From NCBI GenBank assembly GCA_943789485.1, contig CALSUH010000010.1, positions 16,457 to 80,456 of the forward strand: a DNA stretch of 64,000 bases, in the 5' to 3' direction. This document shows, piece after piece, positions 52,134 to 59,797 of the stretch (position 1 is its first letter; every line of letters begins with the position of its first letter). Source of the DNA: an uncultured Pseudomonadales bacterium (GTDB lineage Bacteria > Pseudomonadota > Gammaproteobacteria > Pseudomonadales > Pseudohongiellaceae). The notes below the pieces were generated by a model. The model searched no databases. It had not been told where the DNA came from and worked only from the letters and a program-made list of their open reading frames with translations. Made by a program: the position numbers and the translations under genes.

Positions 52134-53555
52134 ATGAAATTCATCACCGGAAAACATCTTTCACGCAGGGCGTTTATTGGAAAGATGGGTGCAGGCGTTG
52201 CACTGCCTTTCTTGAGTGCCATGGTGCCAGCAGGGCGCGCATTGGCAGCTAGCTCCAATGCTTCTACACCCGCAAGGCTTGTTTGTATTGAAGAGTCTAT
52301 GGGATGCGCTGGCGGGAGTGATTGGGGGCATGGCAGAAATCTCTTTGCTCCTCAGGGCACAGGCAGCGATTTTATCATCGGCAACGATAGCCAGCTGAAA
52401 CCGCTGCAAGCCTATCGGGATTATCTCACCGTTGTGAGCTCTACCGATTGCAATATGGCGAATCCTTTTAATGCAGACCAAATCGGGGGCGATCACGATC
52501 GTTCTACCGCTGTTTTCTTGACTCAAGCGATGCCAAAGCAGACGCAAGGGTCTGATATGGAAATTGGAGTCTCTATCGATCAACTTCATGCACAACGCTT
52601 TGGCCAGGATACGGTGCTGCCATCGCTGGAGCTGTGTATTGAAGAAATCGATCGTGGTGGTGGCTGTGCCTATAACTATCACTGTGCTTACACAACTTCT
52701 CTAGCTTGGGCATCACCGAGCCAACCTTTACCCGCTATTCGGGAGCCCCGCGCTGTGTTTGAGCGCTTGTTTGGTGCAGGAGACTCCGAGCAAGACAGAA
52801 TCCAGAGGAGGAGCACGGATAAAAGTATGCTGGACTGGATGGTTTCTGAGGTGGACAGATTGAGTAAATCATTAGGTGCTACGGATCGAGTGGCTCTGGA
52901 TGAATACCTGCAACATATACGGGAAGTAGAACGTCGAATTCAATTGATGGAATCTCGAAACGTTAGTGGCGATGAAAGAGAAATGCCCGAGGCGCCTTCC
53001 GGCATACCTGGTACTTGGGAGGAACACATGCAGATTATGTTTGACCTGCAAGTGCTGGCTCTGCAATCGGATATGACGCGAGCAATTACATTCAAGACTG
53101 GTTTTGATCAGTCCAACAGGACGTTCCCGCACAGCGGAACTACCAAGTCAATTCATGGTGCTTCGCATCACGGTAATGTGCCTGATGATATTTTGGATTT
53201 CCATAAGATCAATACCTATCGCATGGGTGCGCTCGGCTACTTTCTGGACAAGATGAAGAATACGATTGATGGCGATGGATCTTTATTAGATAAAACTGCA
53301 ATCGTTTGGGGATCTCCCATGGGTGATTCCAACCTGCATAATCACATCCGCTGTCCTTTGCTGTTGATGGGACATGCTAACGGTGCTCTGCAAGGCAATA
53401 TGCATATCGCTGCCGCAGAAGGAACGCCAATGGCTAACGCGTTCGTTAGCTTAATGAATGGTCTGGGCCATGAGCTGAACAGCTTCGGCGACAGCAATGG
53501 TGCTCTGGACTTGTCGATGTCTAGAGCTGTGACATCAACAGGAGCGGCGGTGTGA
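52134..53555 (+). CDS. DUF1552 family protein, exported
   Basis: 473 residues from ATG 52134 (MKFITGKHLSRRAFIGKMGAGVALPFLSAMVPAGRALA; GGAG site before it; the longer frame is not needed). A twin-arginine signal (SRRAFIGK) with an Ala-Leu-Ala end. The DUF1552 domain follows: DRSTAVFLTQAMPKQTQGSDMEIGVSIDQLHAQRFGQDTVLPSLELC, ERLFGAGDSEQDR, RRSTDKSMLDWMVSEVDRLSKSLGATDRVALDEYLQHIREVERRIQ and a His-rich GASHHGN. It is related to alkaline-phosphatase-type folds (DUF1501). Tat export suggests cofactor uptake in the cytoplasm. Paired with DUF1592 above. Confidence 0.9.
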   Translation: MKFITGKHLSRRAFIGKMGAGVALPFLSAMVPAGRALAASSNASTPARLVCIEESMGCAGGSDWGHGRNLFAPQGTGSDFIIGNDSQLKPLQAYRDYLTVVSSTDCNMANPFNADQIGGDHDRSTAVFLTQAMPKQTQGSDMEIGVSIDQLHAQRFGQDTVLPSLELCIEEIDRGGGCAYNYHCAYTTSLAWASPSQPLPAIREPRAVFERLFGAGDSEQDRIQRRSTDKSMLDWMVSEVDRLSKSLGATDRVALDEYLQHIREVERRIQLMESRNVSGDEREMPEAPSGIPGTWEEHMQIMFDLQVLALQSDMTRAITFKTGFDQSNRTFPHSGTTKSIHGASHHGNVPDDILDFHKINTYRMGALGYFLDKMKNTIDGDGSLLDKTAIVWGSPMGDSNLHNHIRCPLLLMGHANGALQGNMHIAAAEGTPMANAFVSLMNGLGHELNSFGDSNGALDLSMSRAVTSTGAAV

Positions 53556-55438
53556 TGAGCATGTTCACTAGGCTCCGGCTTGCAGCATTGGTCGGGCTAT
53601 CGTTTTTAGTGTTTGCATCTACATTGAGTGTTGCCTCCGAGTTGATAGACGCAACTCGTGCAGGTGATGCGCAAAGAGTAGCAAGACTGCTTACCGATAG
53701 ACCTGATTTGAATGAGGCAACAGGCGATGGCATGACAGCCGCGCACTGGGCAGCTCAATCAGGGCATGTCGCAATCCTCCAATTTCTGCTGGACGCAGGT
53801 GCTAACGTAGACCCGGCGACGAGAATAGGTAGTTATACGCCGCTACATATTGCCAGCGGTCAGGCAAACGGCGCCATTGTCAGCTTGCTTTTGCAAGCTG
53901 GTGCAGACGTCAATGCAAGCACTACCAATAGTAATGCTACGGCTTTGCATCTGGCCGCCCAGGCGGTAGGTGGTGCTGAATCGGTAGAGGCGCTACTCGA
54001 ACATGGTGCCGATGTTAACGCCAAAGAGGGAGCGGCTGGGCAGACACCTTTAATGTTCGCTGCAGCCAAGAACAGAGTTGAATCTGTCGAATTGCTTCTA
54101 GCTGCCGGAGCGGATCCGTCCGCTTCGACAATCGTTGTGGAAGTATTGAAGGAAGTTTTTGCTGATCGACAGGCAAGTCGTTTTTTACAAGATGCGCTCT
54201 CGGAGTACGAGTACACCAATAACGACAAAGCCCTGGATTCTTCCGCCGTAGATAAAGTTCAAGCAGCGATCAAAGCGCAGCGAGAATTTTTGCAATCAGG
54301 CGAGGCTTACCAAAATTTTAGCCCTGAAGCCTTAATTACTTTGCGTCCAGATTATCCAGAGGGGCCAGATCTGCCAAGACCTCCTTATCGTGAATCCTTG
54401 GTGGGCGCTACCGGTGGCATGACGGCTTTGTTGCATGCGGCCAGAGAAGGGCATTCAGAATCTGCAATTGCGTTACTTAAAGGCGGTGCGGACGTTAATC
54501 AGGTGAGCGGCGCAGATGCAACATCCCCGTTACTAATAGCGGCTCTTAACGGCCAATTTGACGTGGCCATGCTGCTTATCGAGCACGGCGCCGATCCCAA
54601 TCTAGCAGCAAAAACCGATGGCGCAGGTCCGCTATTTGCGACACTGCAGACACAATGGGCGCCTAAATCCAACTTTCCTCAGCCCAGAGCGCAGGACTTA
54701 CAAAAAACCGAGTACATGGAAGTTGTAAATGCGTTATTAGAAGCCGGCGCCGATGCCAATGTTCGTCTCAACACCCATCTTTGGTATTTCGAATACGGAC
54801 TGACTAAAATCGGAACCGATCTAAAGGGTGCGACGCCTTTCTGGCGAGCGGCATATGCTCAGGACATCGAAGCCATGCAGTTACTCCTCGCGCATGGTGC
54901 TGAACCGAATATCCCAACCGCCTGGCCAGCGCCAGAAATGCGCGAGCGCAGGCAGCAGGACGGAAGACAGCAGGAAGATTCAGGGCTGCCGTATATTCCA
55001 AATGATGCATTTAATGCTTACCCAATTCATGTAGCTGCTGGGGGTGGATTTACCGGACTGGGATCATTCAGTGTCCGGAGTGTTCCTGAAAGTTTTATAC
55101 CTGCTGTTAAATATCTCGTGGAGGAACTCGGCCAGGATGTGAATACTCTGGACTCATGGGGTTTTACTCCGATGCACTATGCTGCTTCCAGAGGTGATAA
55201 CGAGTTGATTCGGTATTTGGTGTCAGCAGGTGGTGATGTATCTGTGATTACTCGTTTAGGGCAATCGACAGCCGATATGGCGCGAGGAGGGCGGTCCGGT
55301 TTCTTTACCAGGGTTGCCTTTCCTGAGACTGAGAAGTTGTTAATCGAATTGGGATCTACTCTGGAATGTCTGCATACGCATTTTTTGGATACCGGAGATT
55401 TTTGCGAGTTGGCGGGGGTGGAGGATCCTTGGAAGTAA
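53552..55438 (+). CDS. Exported ankyrin-repeat protein
   Basis: 628 residues (GTG 53552, or ATG 53555 which overlaps the DUF1552 stop). Signal peptide (LAALVGLSFLVFASTLSVA) and about ten ankyrin repeats in two blocks (about 25-185 and 280-600), e.g. DGMTAAHWAAQSGHVAILQFLLDAGANVD, TPLHIASGQANGAIVSLLLQAGADVN, TPMHYAASRGDNELIRYLVSAGGDV. Ankyrin proteins of this type are the regular third member of DUF1592-DUF1552 operons; presumably an adaptor or scaffold in the periplasm or outside. Translational coupling (stop/start overlap) supports the operon. Its stop is two bases before the left end of the RAYT element. Confidence 0.92.
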   Translation: MMSMFTRLRLAALVGLSFLVFASTLSVASELIDATRAGDAQRVARLLTDRPDLNEATGDGMTAAHWAAQSGHVAILQFLLDAGANVDPATRIGSYTPLHIASGQANGAIVSLLLQAGADVNASTTNSNATALHLAAQAVGGAESVEALLEHGADVNAKEGAAGQTPLMFAAAKNRVESVELLLAAGADPSASTIVVEVLKEVFADRQASRFLQDALSEYEYTNNDKALDSSAVDKVQAAIKAQREFLQSGEAYQNFSPEALITLRPDYPEGPDLPRPPYRESLVGATGGMTALLHAAREGHSESAIALLKGGADVNQVSGADATSPLLIAALNGQFDVAMLLIEHGADPNLAAKTDGAGPLFATLQTQWAPKSNFPQPRAQDLQKTEYMEVVNALLEAGADANVRLNTHLWYFEYGLTKIGTDLKGATPFWRAAYAQDIEAMQLLLAHGAEPNIPTAWPAPEMRERRQQDGRQQEDSGLPYIPNDAFNAYPIHVAAGGGFTGLGSFSVRSVPESFIPAVKYLVEELGQDVNTLDSWGFTPMHYAASRGDNELIRYLVSAGGDVSVITRLGQSTADMARGGRSGFFTRVAFPETEKLLIELGSTLECLHTHFLDTGDFCELAGVEDPWK

Positions 55439-55440
55439 AT

Positions 55441-56251
55441 GGGGACAGACCACGTTTAATCGGAATTGGTATGTGGTCGCCCTGGTTTTCCCGGTCTTGT
55501 TCTTTTTCCTAGAGCTAATTCAATTTCTCGCTGAAACCTGTCATTCCCCAGAACAAAGTTTCCATTTGTCGCGGAGCGAATCGCGTTTATTTCTCGTTCG
55601 CTCAGCGCACTCTTCAACAACTCTTGATAAGCAAGTAATCGCTCTCCTGAATCAACCGCAAGATTCGAATAAAGTGGGTGTGGACTGATAAGGGAATTAG
55701 GTTGTCCAGCACCATTAAAGCTGAAGCTCGACCATTGATAATCTTGCGGATGACCTACCATTCCCGCTCTCACTGGGTTTAGCTCAATGTATCGATAACA
55801 AGATAGGACATACTGGTCTTCTTGAGTGATGCATGACTTGAAACGACCTTCCCAGAGGGTGCCTGTACGTTGGTACGTTCTGTTGATGAATTGGACAAAA
55901 CGCTGCCCTAGGTTTTTCATCATTAGTGAAGCTGAGTCGCTCTCAGCAGGTGTAACCAGTAGATGCACATGATTAGTCATTAAACAGTAGGCATGAACCT
56001 GACAACCAAACGTTTCAGCCTGCAATTCCAACTGCTCAAGAAAAAACAGATAGTCTTCTTGGTGATAGAAACACGCGCTGCGATTATTTCCACGTTGAAT
56101 GATGTGCCATGGTATGCCGGCTAAGGCGAGGCGGGCTCTTCGGGGCAAATTGGGTTCCTGAATCGAGAATTCAATTATCTAAGAGAAGAGCTATTAAGGT
56201 AGTTGACCCTTCTCAGAACACCAAATTTTCTATAAAACGTGGTCTGTCCCC
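55441..56251 (-). mobile_element. RAYT element with 17-base terminal inverted repeats
   Basis: GGGGACAGACCACGTTT at 55441-55457 recurs as its reverse complement at 56235-56251. The transposase frame ends within the left repeat (stop at 55456-55458). The 811-base unit looks complete: transposase plus two ends. A palindrome of the same GGGGAC type stands alone at 38918-38991. Confidence 0.85.
55456..56148 (-). CDS. REP-associated tyrosine transposase (RAYT, IS200-like Y1 family)
   Basis: 230 residues. Y1_Tnp domain: start MPRRARLALAGIPWHIIQRGNNRSACF, the HUH motif in LMTNHVHLLVTP (His-Val-His) and the catalytic Tyr in VLSCYRYIELNPVRAGMV; W-S-S-F/Y element (YQWSSFSF) follows. These enzymes nick and join single strands at REP palindromes and spread them; they usually occur once per type, flanked by REP sequences, as here. 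No damage seen, so probably functional. Confidence 0.93.
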   Translation of the reverse strand: MPRRARLALAGIPWHIIQRGNNRSACFYHQEDYLFFLEQLELQAETFGCQVHAYCLMTNHVHLLVTPAESDSASLMMKNLGQRFVQFINRTYQRTGTLWEGRFKSCITQEDQYVLSCYRYIELNPVRAGMVGHPQDYQWSSFSFNGAGQPNSLISPHPLYSNLAVDSGERLLAYQELLKSALSEREINAIRSATNGNFVLGNDRFQREIELALGKRTRPGKPGRPHTNSD

Positions 56252-56464
56252 GATTTAATGAGTTGCCTTGTGATTAAATCGTGCAATAAACTCAGCACTG
56301 TCATCGACTAAGGTATCTATAGATTACAATTCTGCTATTCATCATGCTGGGTGCACACGGATGATTGGCCAGCTCTTGGCGGAAGAGATAGCTGATGACT
56401 ATGTTTCATTCGCAATGGTTTGAAAAACAACATAATGGTCTCTATCTGACCGTAGAAGGCTCAT

Positions 56465-58105
56465 ATGGCTGAAGATGGTAGGAATGTAATTTCGGTGATG
56501 AAGATCACGCTTGGTGTTGTGGCGCTGCTACTGGTGGCTGTCGCTTCAGTTTGGTGGTTCAGCCAACCGCGTCCCATTGAGGGAACATCACAGACCAATT
56601 ACCTTCTTGACTGGCCAGAACGCTCGACCATTAATACCCAAAGAGGCGCAGTGACCGGGCTCAGTGATGGCAATTCGCTGGCGTTTCTTGGTTTGCCTTA
56701 TGCGCGCCCCCCGGTCGGTGAGAGACGTTTCAAACCAGCTGAGCCCTTAGGCGAGCCGTCTGGTGATGTAGACGCAACTAACTTTCCTAATATCTGTATT
56801 CAAAATGATCCCCCCGCATTGTTCGGTGCGAATAGATCCACAAGATCGGAAGACTGCCTGTACTTAAACATCTTCACCCCATCGACGGAGGGGAAAGCGC
56901 GCCCGGTGCTGGTGTGGATACATGGTGGTTCGGCCTCGGGTTCTGCCAATGACACCGACGGATCAATCCTTGCCGAGCAGGGTGACGTGGTGGTCGTGGC
57001 AATCAACTTCCGAGTGGGTATGCTCGGTTTTCTCGATCTCTCGGGCTATGGCGATGAATTTGACGGATCTGCCTCTAACGGCCACAGAGATCAGATTCAG
57101 GCGTTGCGATGGGTGCGCGATAACATAGCTGACTTTGGTGGCGATAAAGACAACGTCACCATCTTTGGCGAATCCGCGGGTGGCCAAGCTGTTCTGGCGA
57201 TCATGTCGGCACCTATTGCGGACGGGCTTTATCACAAAGCCATTGTGCACAGTGGCGGGGATGTCAATAAGCCGCCAGTTGATACTCGAGCTACATTGGC
57301 GAAGCAACTTCGGGCTGATGAAGGGGAGTTGCTCGAAAAGTTGCGCACCCTGCCAGCGGAAACGCTACTTGCCGCGCAGACCGCAATTTCCTGGGGTGAC
57401 CCTGGCCACATTGATGGCGTGGTTGTCACGCGAAGCGCAAAGAACGCCATTATCGAGCGGGGCACCGATGGCGTACCGCTAATCGTTGGTAGCAATCTTG
57501 ACGAGGGTACGATGTTTTCGTATCTGATCCCCTCGTATCTTTTTGGACTTGTTGTTGAGGCTATCGGGGGCACTGTTCTAGAGCAGATGGATGGCAAGCA
57601 ATATGTTGAAGAACTGAAAGCCGCATTTCCTGAAGCCAATCGCACACAAATTCTTGAGCGTGTGTTTACCGACTCAATAGTGCGGACCGGGGTGAATGCT
57701 GCAGCAAGGGCAAGTGCAGAGGGTCCTGGTGGTTGGTTGTATCGGTTCGACTTTCCCGTGCAACGTTTACCTGGCCTTGGCGCGACCCATGCGGCCGAAA
57801 TTGCTTTTACTTTTAACCAGTTTGTTCGTGAGTTACCGGACACCGCCTATTGGTACGATCCAAATGACGCCACGGTGCGTCAACTGGCGAACGATTGGTC
57901 AAATACTGTCATCCAATTTGCAAAGACAGGAGACCCAAATGGGGCAGGGCTTCCAACATGGCCACGTTACACGGCTGAATCACGTCATGCACTTCTCCTG
58001 GACGACAATCCGCGAGTGATTAGCAACCCGCATGCGGCAGACCGAGATCGTTGGGGTGACATCGAAACGTCTTCGTCTGAATACCTGACTTCGAGAGCCC
58101 GTTAG
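56465..58105 (+). CDS. Type B carboxylesterase
   Basis: 546 residues. N-terminal hydrophobic segment (ITLGVVALLLVAVASVWWFS) as signal anchor. The carboxylesterase/cholinesterase fold: GAVTGLSDGNSLAFLGLPYARPPVGERRFKPAEP, SEDCLYLNIFTPS, VLVWIHGGSASGSAND (oxyanion), the nucleophile elbow VTIFGESAGGQAVL (Ser in GESAG), Glu in SNLDEGTMFSY and the catalytic His in LGATHAAEIAFTFNQF. A ribosome site GAAGG precedes ATG 56465. It hydrolyses an ester; no specificity can be read. It stands alone between RAYT and the tRNA-fragment repeat. Confidence 0.92.
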   Translation: MAEDGRNVISVMKITLGVVALLLVAVASVWWFSQPRPIEGTSQTNYLLDWPERSTINTQRGAVTGLSDGNSLAFLGLPYARPPVGERRFKPAEPLGEPSGDVDATNFPNICIQNDPPALFGANRSTRSEDCLYLNIFTPSTEGKARPVLVWIHGGSASGSANDTDGSILAEQGDVVVVAINFRVGMLGFLDLSGYGDEFDGSASNGHRDQIQALRWVRDNIADFGGDKDNVTIFGESAGGQAVLAIMSAPIADGLYHKAIVHSGGDVNKPPVDTRATLAKQLRADEGELLEKLRTLPAETLLAAQTAISWGDPGHIDGVVVTRSAKNAIIERGTDGVPLIVGSNLDEGTMFSYLIPSYLFGLVVEAIGGTVLEQMDGKQYVEELKAAFPEANRTQILERVFTDSIVRTGVNAAARASAEGPGGWLYRFDFPVQRLPGLGATHAAEIAFTFNQFVRELPDTAYWYDPNDATVRQLANDWSNTVIQFAKTGDPNGAGLPTWPRYTAESRHALLLDDNPRVISNPHAADRDRWGDIETSSSEYLTSRAR

Positions 58106-58210
58106 ACCGCAAGAATTCTACAGGCTTTCACTTTTGTTTTTAGGCGGCCATTCGCATAGATAAAGAGAAGGGCGAAAAGTGAGGTGGAAGAATCAAAGAA
58201 ATGAATAAAA

Positions 58211-58238
58211 GGGGTCAGAGTAAAAATACAGTAGTTTT
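58211..58238 (+). repeat. REP-B motif, variant copy
   Basis: GGGGTCAGAGTAAAAATACA followed by GTAGTTTT. Same orientation as the copy at 47626 and opposite to those at 46513 and 48157. It leads into the second hairpin/tRNA element. Confidence 0.8.
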
Positions 58239-58270
58239 GATAAACAGTGTGCTATTGAAATCGGGACGGA

Positions 58271-58510
58271 AGAATCCAAACAGGCTTAGGCCTGTTTGTC
58301 CCCTGCGGGCTTCGCGCGTTGCGCTCGTTGCAAATTGCTGGCGCAATTAGTCGAACCACATCGATGGCTCTCATCCGTCCCCTGGACGCCATCCACAAAA
58401 AAGCCCCGCTGAAAGCGAGGCTTGTTGTGTATGGTGCCCAGGGGCGGAATCGAACCACCGACACGAGGATTTTCAGTAGACAGCGTGACCGATTCTTTAA
58501 CTAAATCAAT
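58271..58510 (-). other. Repeat element with hairpin and 3' fragment of tRNA-Phe, copy 2
   Basis: Homologous to 47791-48102, shorter. Contains palindrome AAACAGGCTTAGGCCTGTTT, an imperfect long hairpin (58379-58444) with an A6 run, and on the minus strand the 3' part of tRNA-Phe (58477-58432): anticodon loop CTGAAAA with GAA, 3' anticodon stem TCC, T arm and CTGGGCACCA end. Upstream of the loop the sequence does not pair as a 5' anticodon stem, and no D arm or acceptor 5' strand exists, so the tRNA is incomplete. Direct orientation relative to copy 1, 10.4 kb apart. Confidence 0.75.
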
Positions 58511-58580
58511 ATGTTGCAAGCTAGAAAACAGAGTGTGCTAAGAAGTGTGCTAAAAAATTCTTAGATATTAGAGGAATTGC

Positions 58581-58611
58581 TTGTTCCTGTAGTAGGTTCA
58601 GGTACTACTAT
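58581..58611 (+). promoter_or_regulatory. MerR-type promoter candidate for the HMA-thioredoxin gene
   Basis: TTGTTC (58581-58586), a 19-base spacer, TACTAT (58606-58611), with the inverted pair GTAGTA (58589-58594) and TACTAC (58603-58608) inside. An over-long spacer with a GTAGT/ACTAC dyad is the mark of promoters activated by MerR proteins, and it resembles the clearer site at 59759-59789. It lies 40 bases before the gene start. Confidence 0.45.
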
Positions 58612-58650
58612 TGGGCTACGAATCCTTTAATGAAATATTTTCCGCCCCCA

Positions 58651-59352
58651 ATGAATAAGCGCACTAATAACATTGTTAAGGCTCTCGCTATTGCTGTAGC
58701 AGGATTGATGCTCTCATTCTCGGTCAAAGCTTTGGCCGTTGAAGCAGAAATGTCGCACGTCACATTGTTCGTCGAAGGTATGATGAAGAGCCGTGGCGGC
58801 GTCACTTGAATGAGCTGACCCGACAGCGTCGTAGTAGCTCTGTCAGAGCTGCCAGGAATAGAAGAAGATAATATTGTAGTTAACTTGGAGAGAGATGCTT
58901 TTACTCTGAGTTACGATCCCGCTCGAGTTACGCTCGAGGATATGTATCTGCAAATTACCGAACTCGGATATTCGCCCGGAATAGAACCTCCTGATGCGCT
59001 GGAATCTGATGAACGGGGAGAAGCAGAAGTTTCGCCCGTTGAAGAGGCATTAGCAACGGCACAACGAGAATCTAAATTGGTGTTTGTAGACTTCTCGGCG
59101 GAGTGGTGTTTGGCTTGCAAAATACTCGAAGAGCAGGTTTTTTCTGATTCAGCTGTACAGGAAGCCCTTAGTAGCTACGTGTTCGTGGAAGTTGATACCG
59201 ACGAGTATCCACAGACGGCTACTACATACCAAGTCGTGGGAATGCCTACGTTGGTGATACTGAGTTCCGAAGGTAATGAGCTATTTCGCTCTGTAGGAAT
59301 AATCGAAGCTGCTGATTTACAGCAAAAACTTGAAGAGCTAGTTAGAAAATAG
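58651..59352 (+). CDS. Exported HMA-thioredoxin fusion with two in-frame TGA codons, probable selenoprotein (UxxU)
   Basis: One continuous frame of 234 codons from ATG 58651 (a second ATG at 58630 is possible) to TAG 59350, except for TGA at 58807-58809 and 58816-58818. Order: signal peptide (IVKALAIAVAGLMLSFSVKALA), HMA domain about 34-115 (HVTLFVEGMM..., then GGVT-TGA-MS-TGA-PDSVVVALSELPGIEEDNIVVNLE), linker, and a thioredoxin-type domain about 130-233 with WCLACK (DsbD-gamma-like) and the cis-Pro segment VVGMPTLVILSS. Aligned with MerP (GMTCSACPITVKKAIS), the TGAs stand exactly at both metal-binding Cys. TGA is a normal stop elsewhere in the window. An 8-bp hairpin (58834-58852) with GU in its loop follows at SECIS distance. 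A start at 58885 is only the part a gene caller would see. A pseudogene is the alternative but less likely. Confidence 0.75.
58834..58852 (+). promoter_or_regulatory. Candidate bacterial SECIS hairpin
   Basis: GTAGCTCT (58834-58841), loop GTC (58842-58844), AGAGCTGC (58845-58852): eight pairs, one of them G-U. The loop starts with GU, the bases that SelB contacts in known bacterial elements. The loop lies 23 bases after the second TGA and 32 bases after the first, inside the usual range. Short stems of this size occur by chance, so folding and comparison are needed. Confidence 0.45.
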
Positions 59353-59739
59353 ACTGTCAATGATCGGGCACTCAGGCACATCGCCCTTGCTGCAGTGCTC
59401 TATCATTTCTTCCAATACTAATTCCATTTGTTGAAGAGTTTGAATCTTTTCTTTGACGTCTGCTGCGTGAGTAGCGGTCAATTCGTGTATCTGTTTGCAA
59501 GTGTAATTTCCATCATCTACCAAGCTCAACAAACTCATAATTTCCTTTAGAGAAAAACCTAAGCCTCGGCAGCGATGGATGAAGTTAAGACGCTTTACAT
59601 CCGCATCATCATAGATGCGTCTACCCGCAGCGCTGCGAGCAGGGACAGGTAAGATGTTCTGCTTTTCGTAGAAGCGAATAGTTTCGATATTAACGCGTGT
59701 CCGTGTAGAGAGTTCACCAATAAGCAAAGACTTTGTCAT
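59338..59739 (-). CDS. MerR-family metal-responsive regulator
   Basis: 133 residues from ATG 59739; the frame is open further upstream only because it runs through the hexamer repeat. HTH_MerR (LLIGELSTRTRVNIETIRFYEKQNILPVPARSAAGRRIYDDADVKRLNFIHRCRGLGFSLKEIMSLL) and a C-terminal coiled coil with metal-site cysteines: C in NYTCKQ (like MerR Cys82) and EHCSKGDVPECPIIDSL (like Cys117/Cys126, spacing shorter by one). It resembles MerR/CadR/PbrR; Hg, Cd or Pb are possible. Convergent with the HMA-thioredoxin gene, the two overlapping by 15 bases, and next to a typical MerR operator. It probably controls both that gene and the czc operon. Confidence 0.9.
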   Translation of the reverse strand: MTKSLLIGELSTRTRVNIETIRFYEKQNILPVPARSAAGRRIYDDADVKRLNFIHRCRGLGFSLKEIMSLLSLVDDGNYTCKQIHELTATHAADVKEKIQTLQQMELVLEEMIEHCSKGDVPECPIIDSLFSN

Positions 59740-59758
59740 AAAAGTGCCCGCAATGTGC

Positions 59759-59789
59759 TTGACCTTGTAGTTACTACAGGATACATAAT
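59759..59789 (+). promoter_or_regulatory. MerR-type promoter/operator for the czc operon
   Basis: TTGACC (59759-59764), spacer of 19 bases, CATAAT (59784-59789). The spacer contains the dyad CCTTGTAGT-T-ACTACAGG (59763-59780), nearly identical in type to CadR/PbrR/MerR operators. It points toward the genes at 60008 and beyond, and away from merR, whose own promoter must overlap it on the other strand. Confidence 0.85.
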
Positions 59790-59797
59790 GTCCGATA

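Noticed and set aside
58432..58477. Functional tRNA-Phe gene
   Set aside because: Only the 3' part is present; no D arm, 5' anticodon stem or 5' acceptor strand upstream.
58885..59352. Stand-alone thioredoxin gene starting with TTG at 58885
   Set aside because: The frame continues upstream without a frameshift through HMA and signal-peptide sequence, broken only by two TGA codons at the cysteine positions; a start in the middle of the HMA domain (before residue LERDAF) makes no structural sense.
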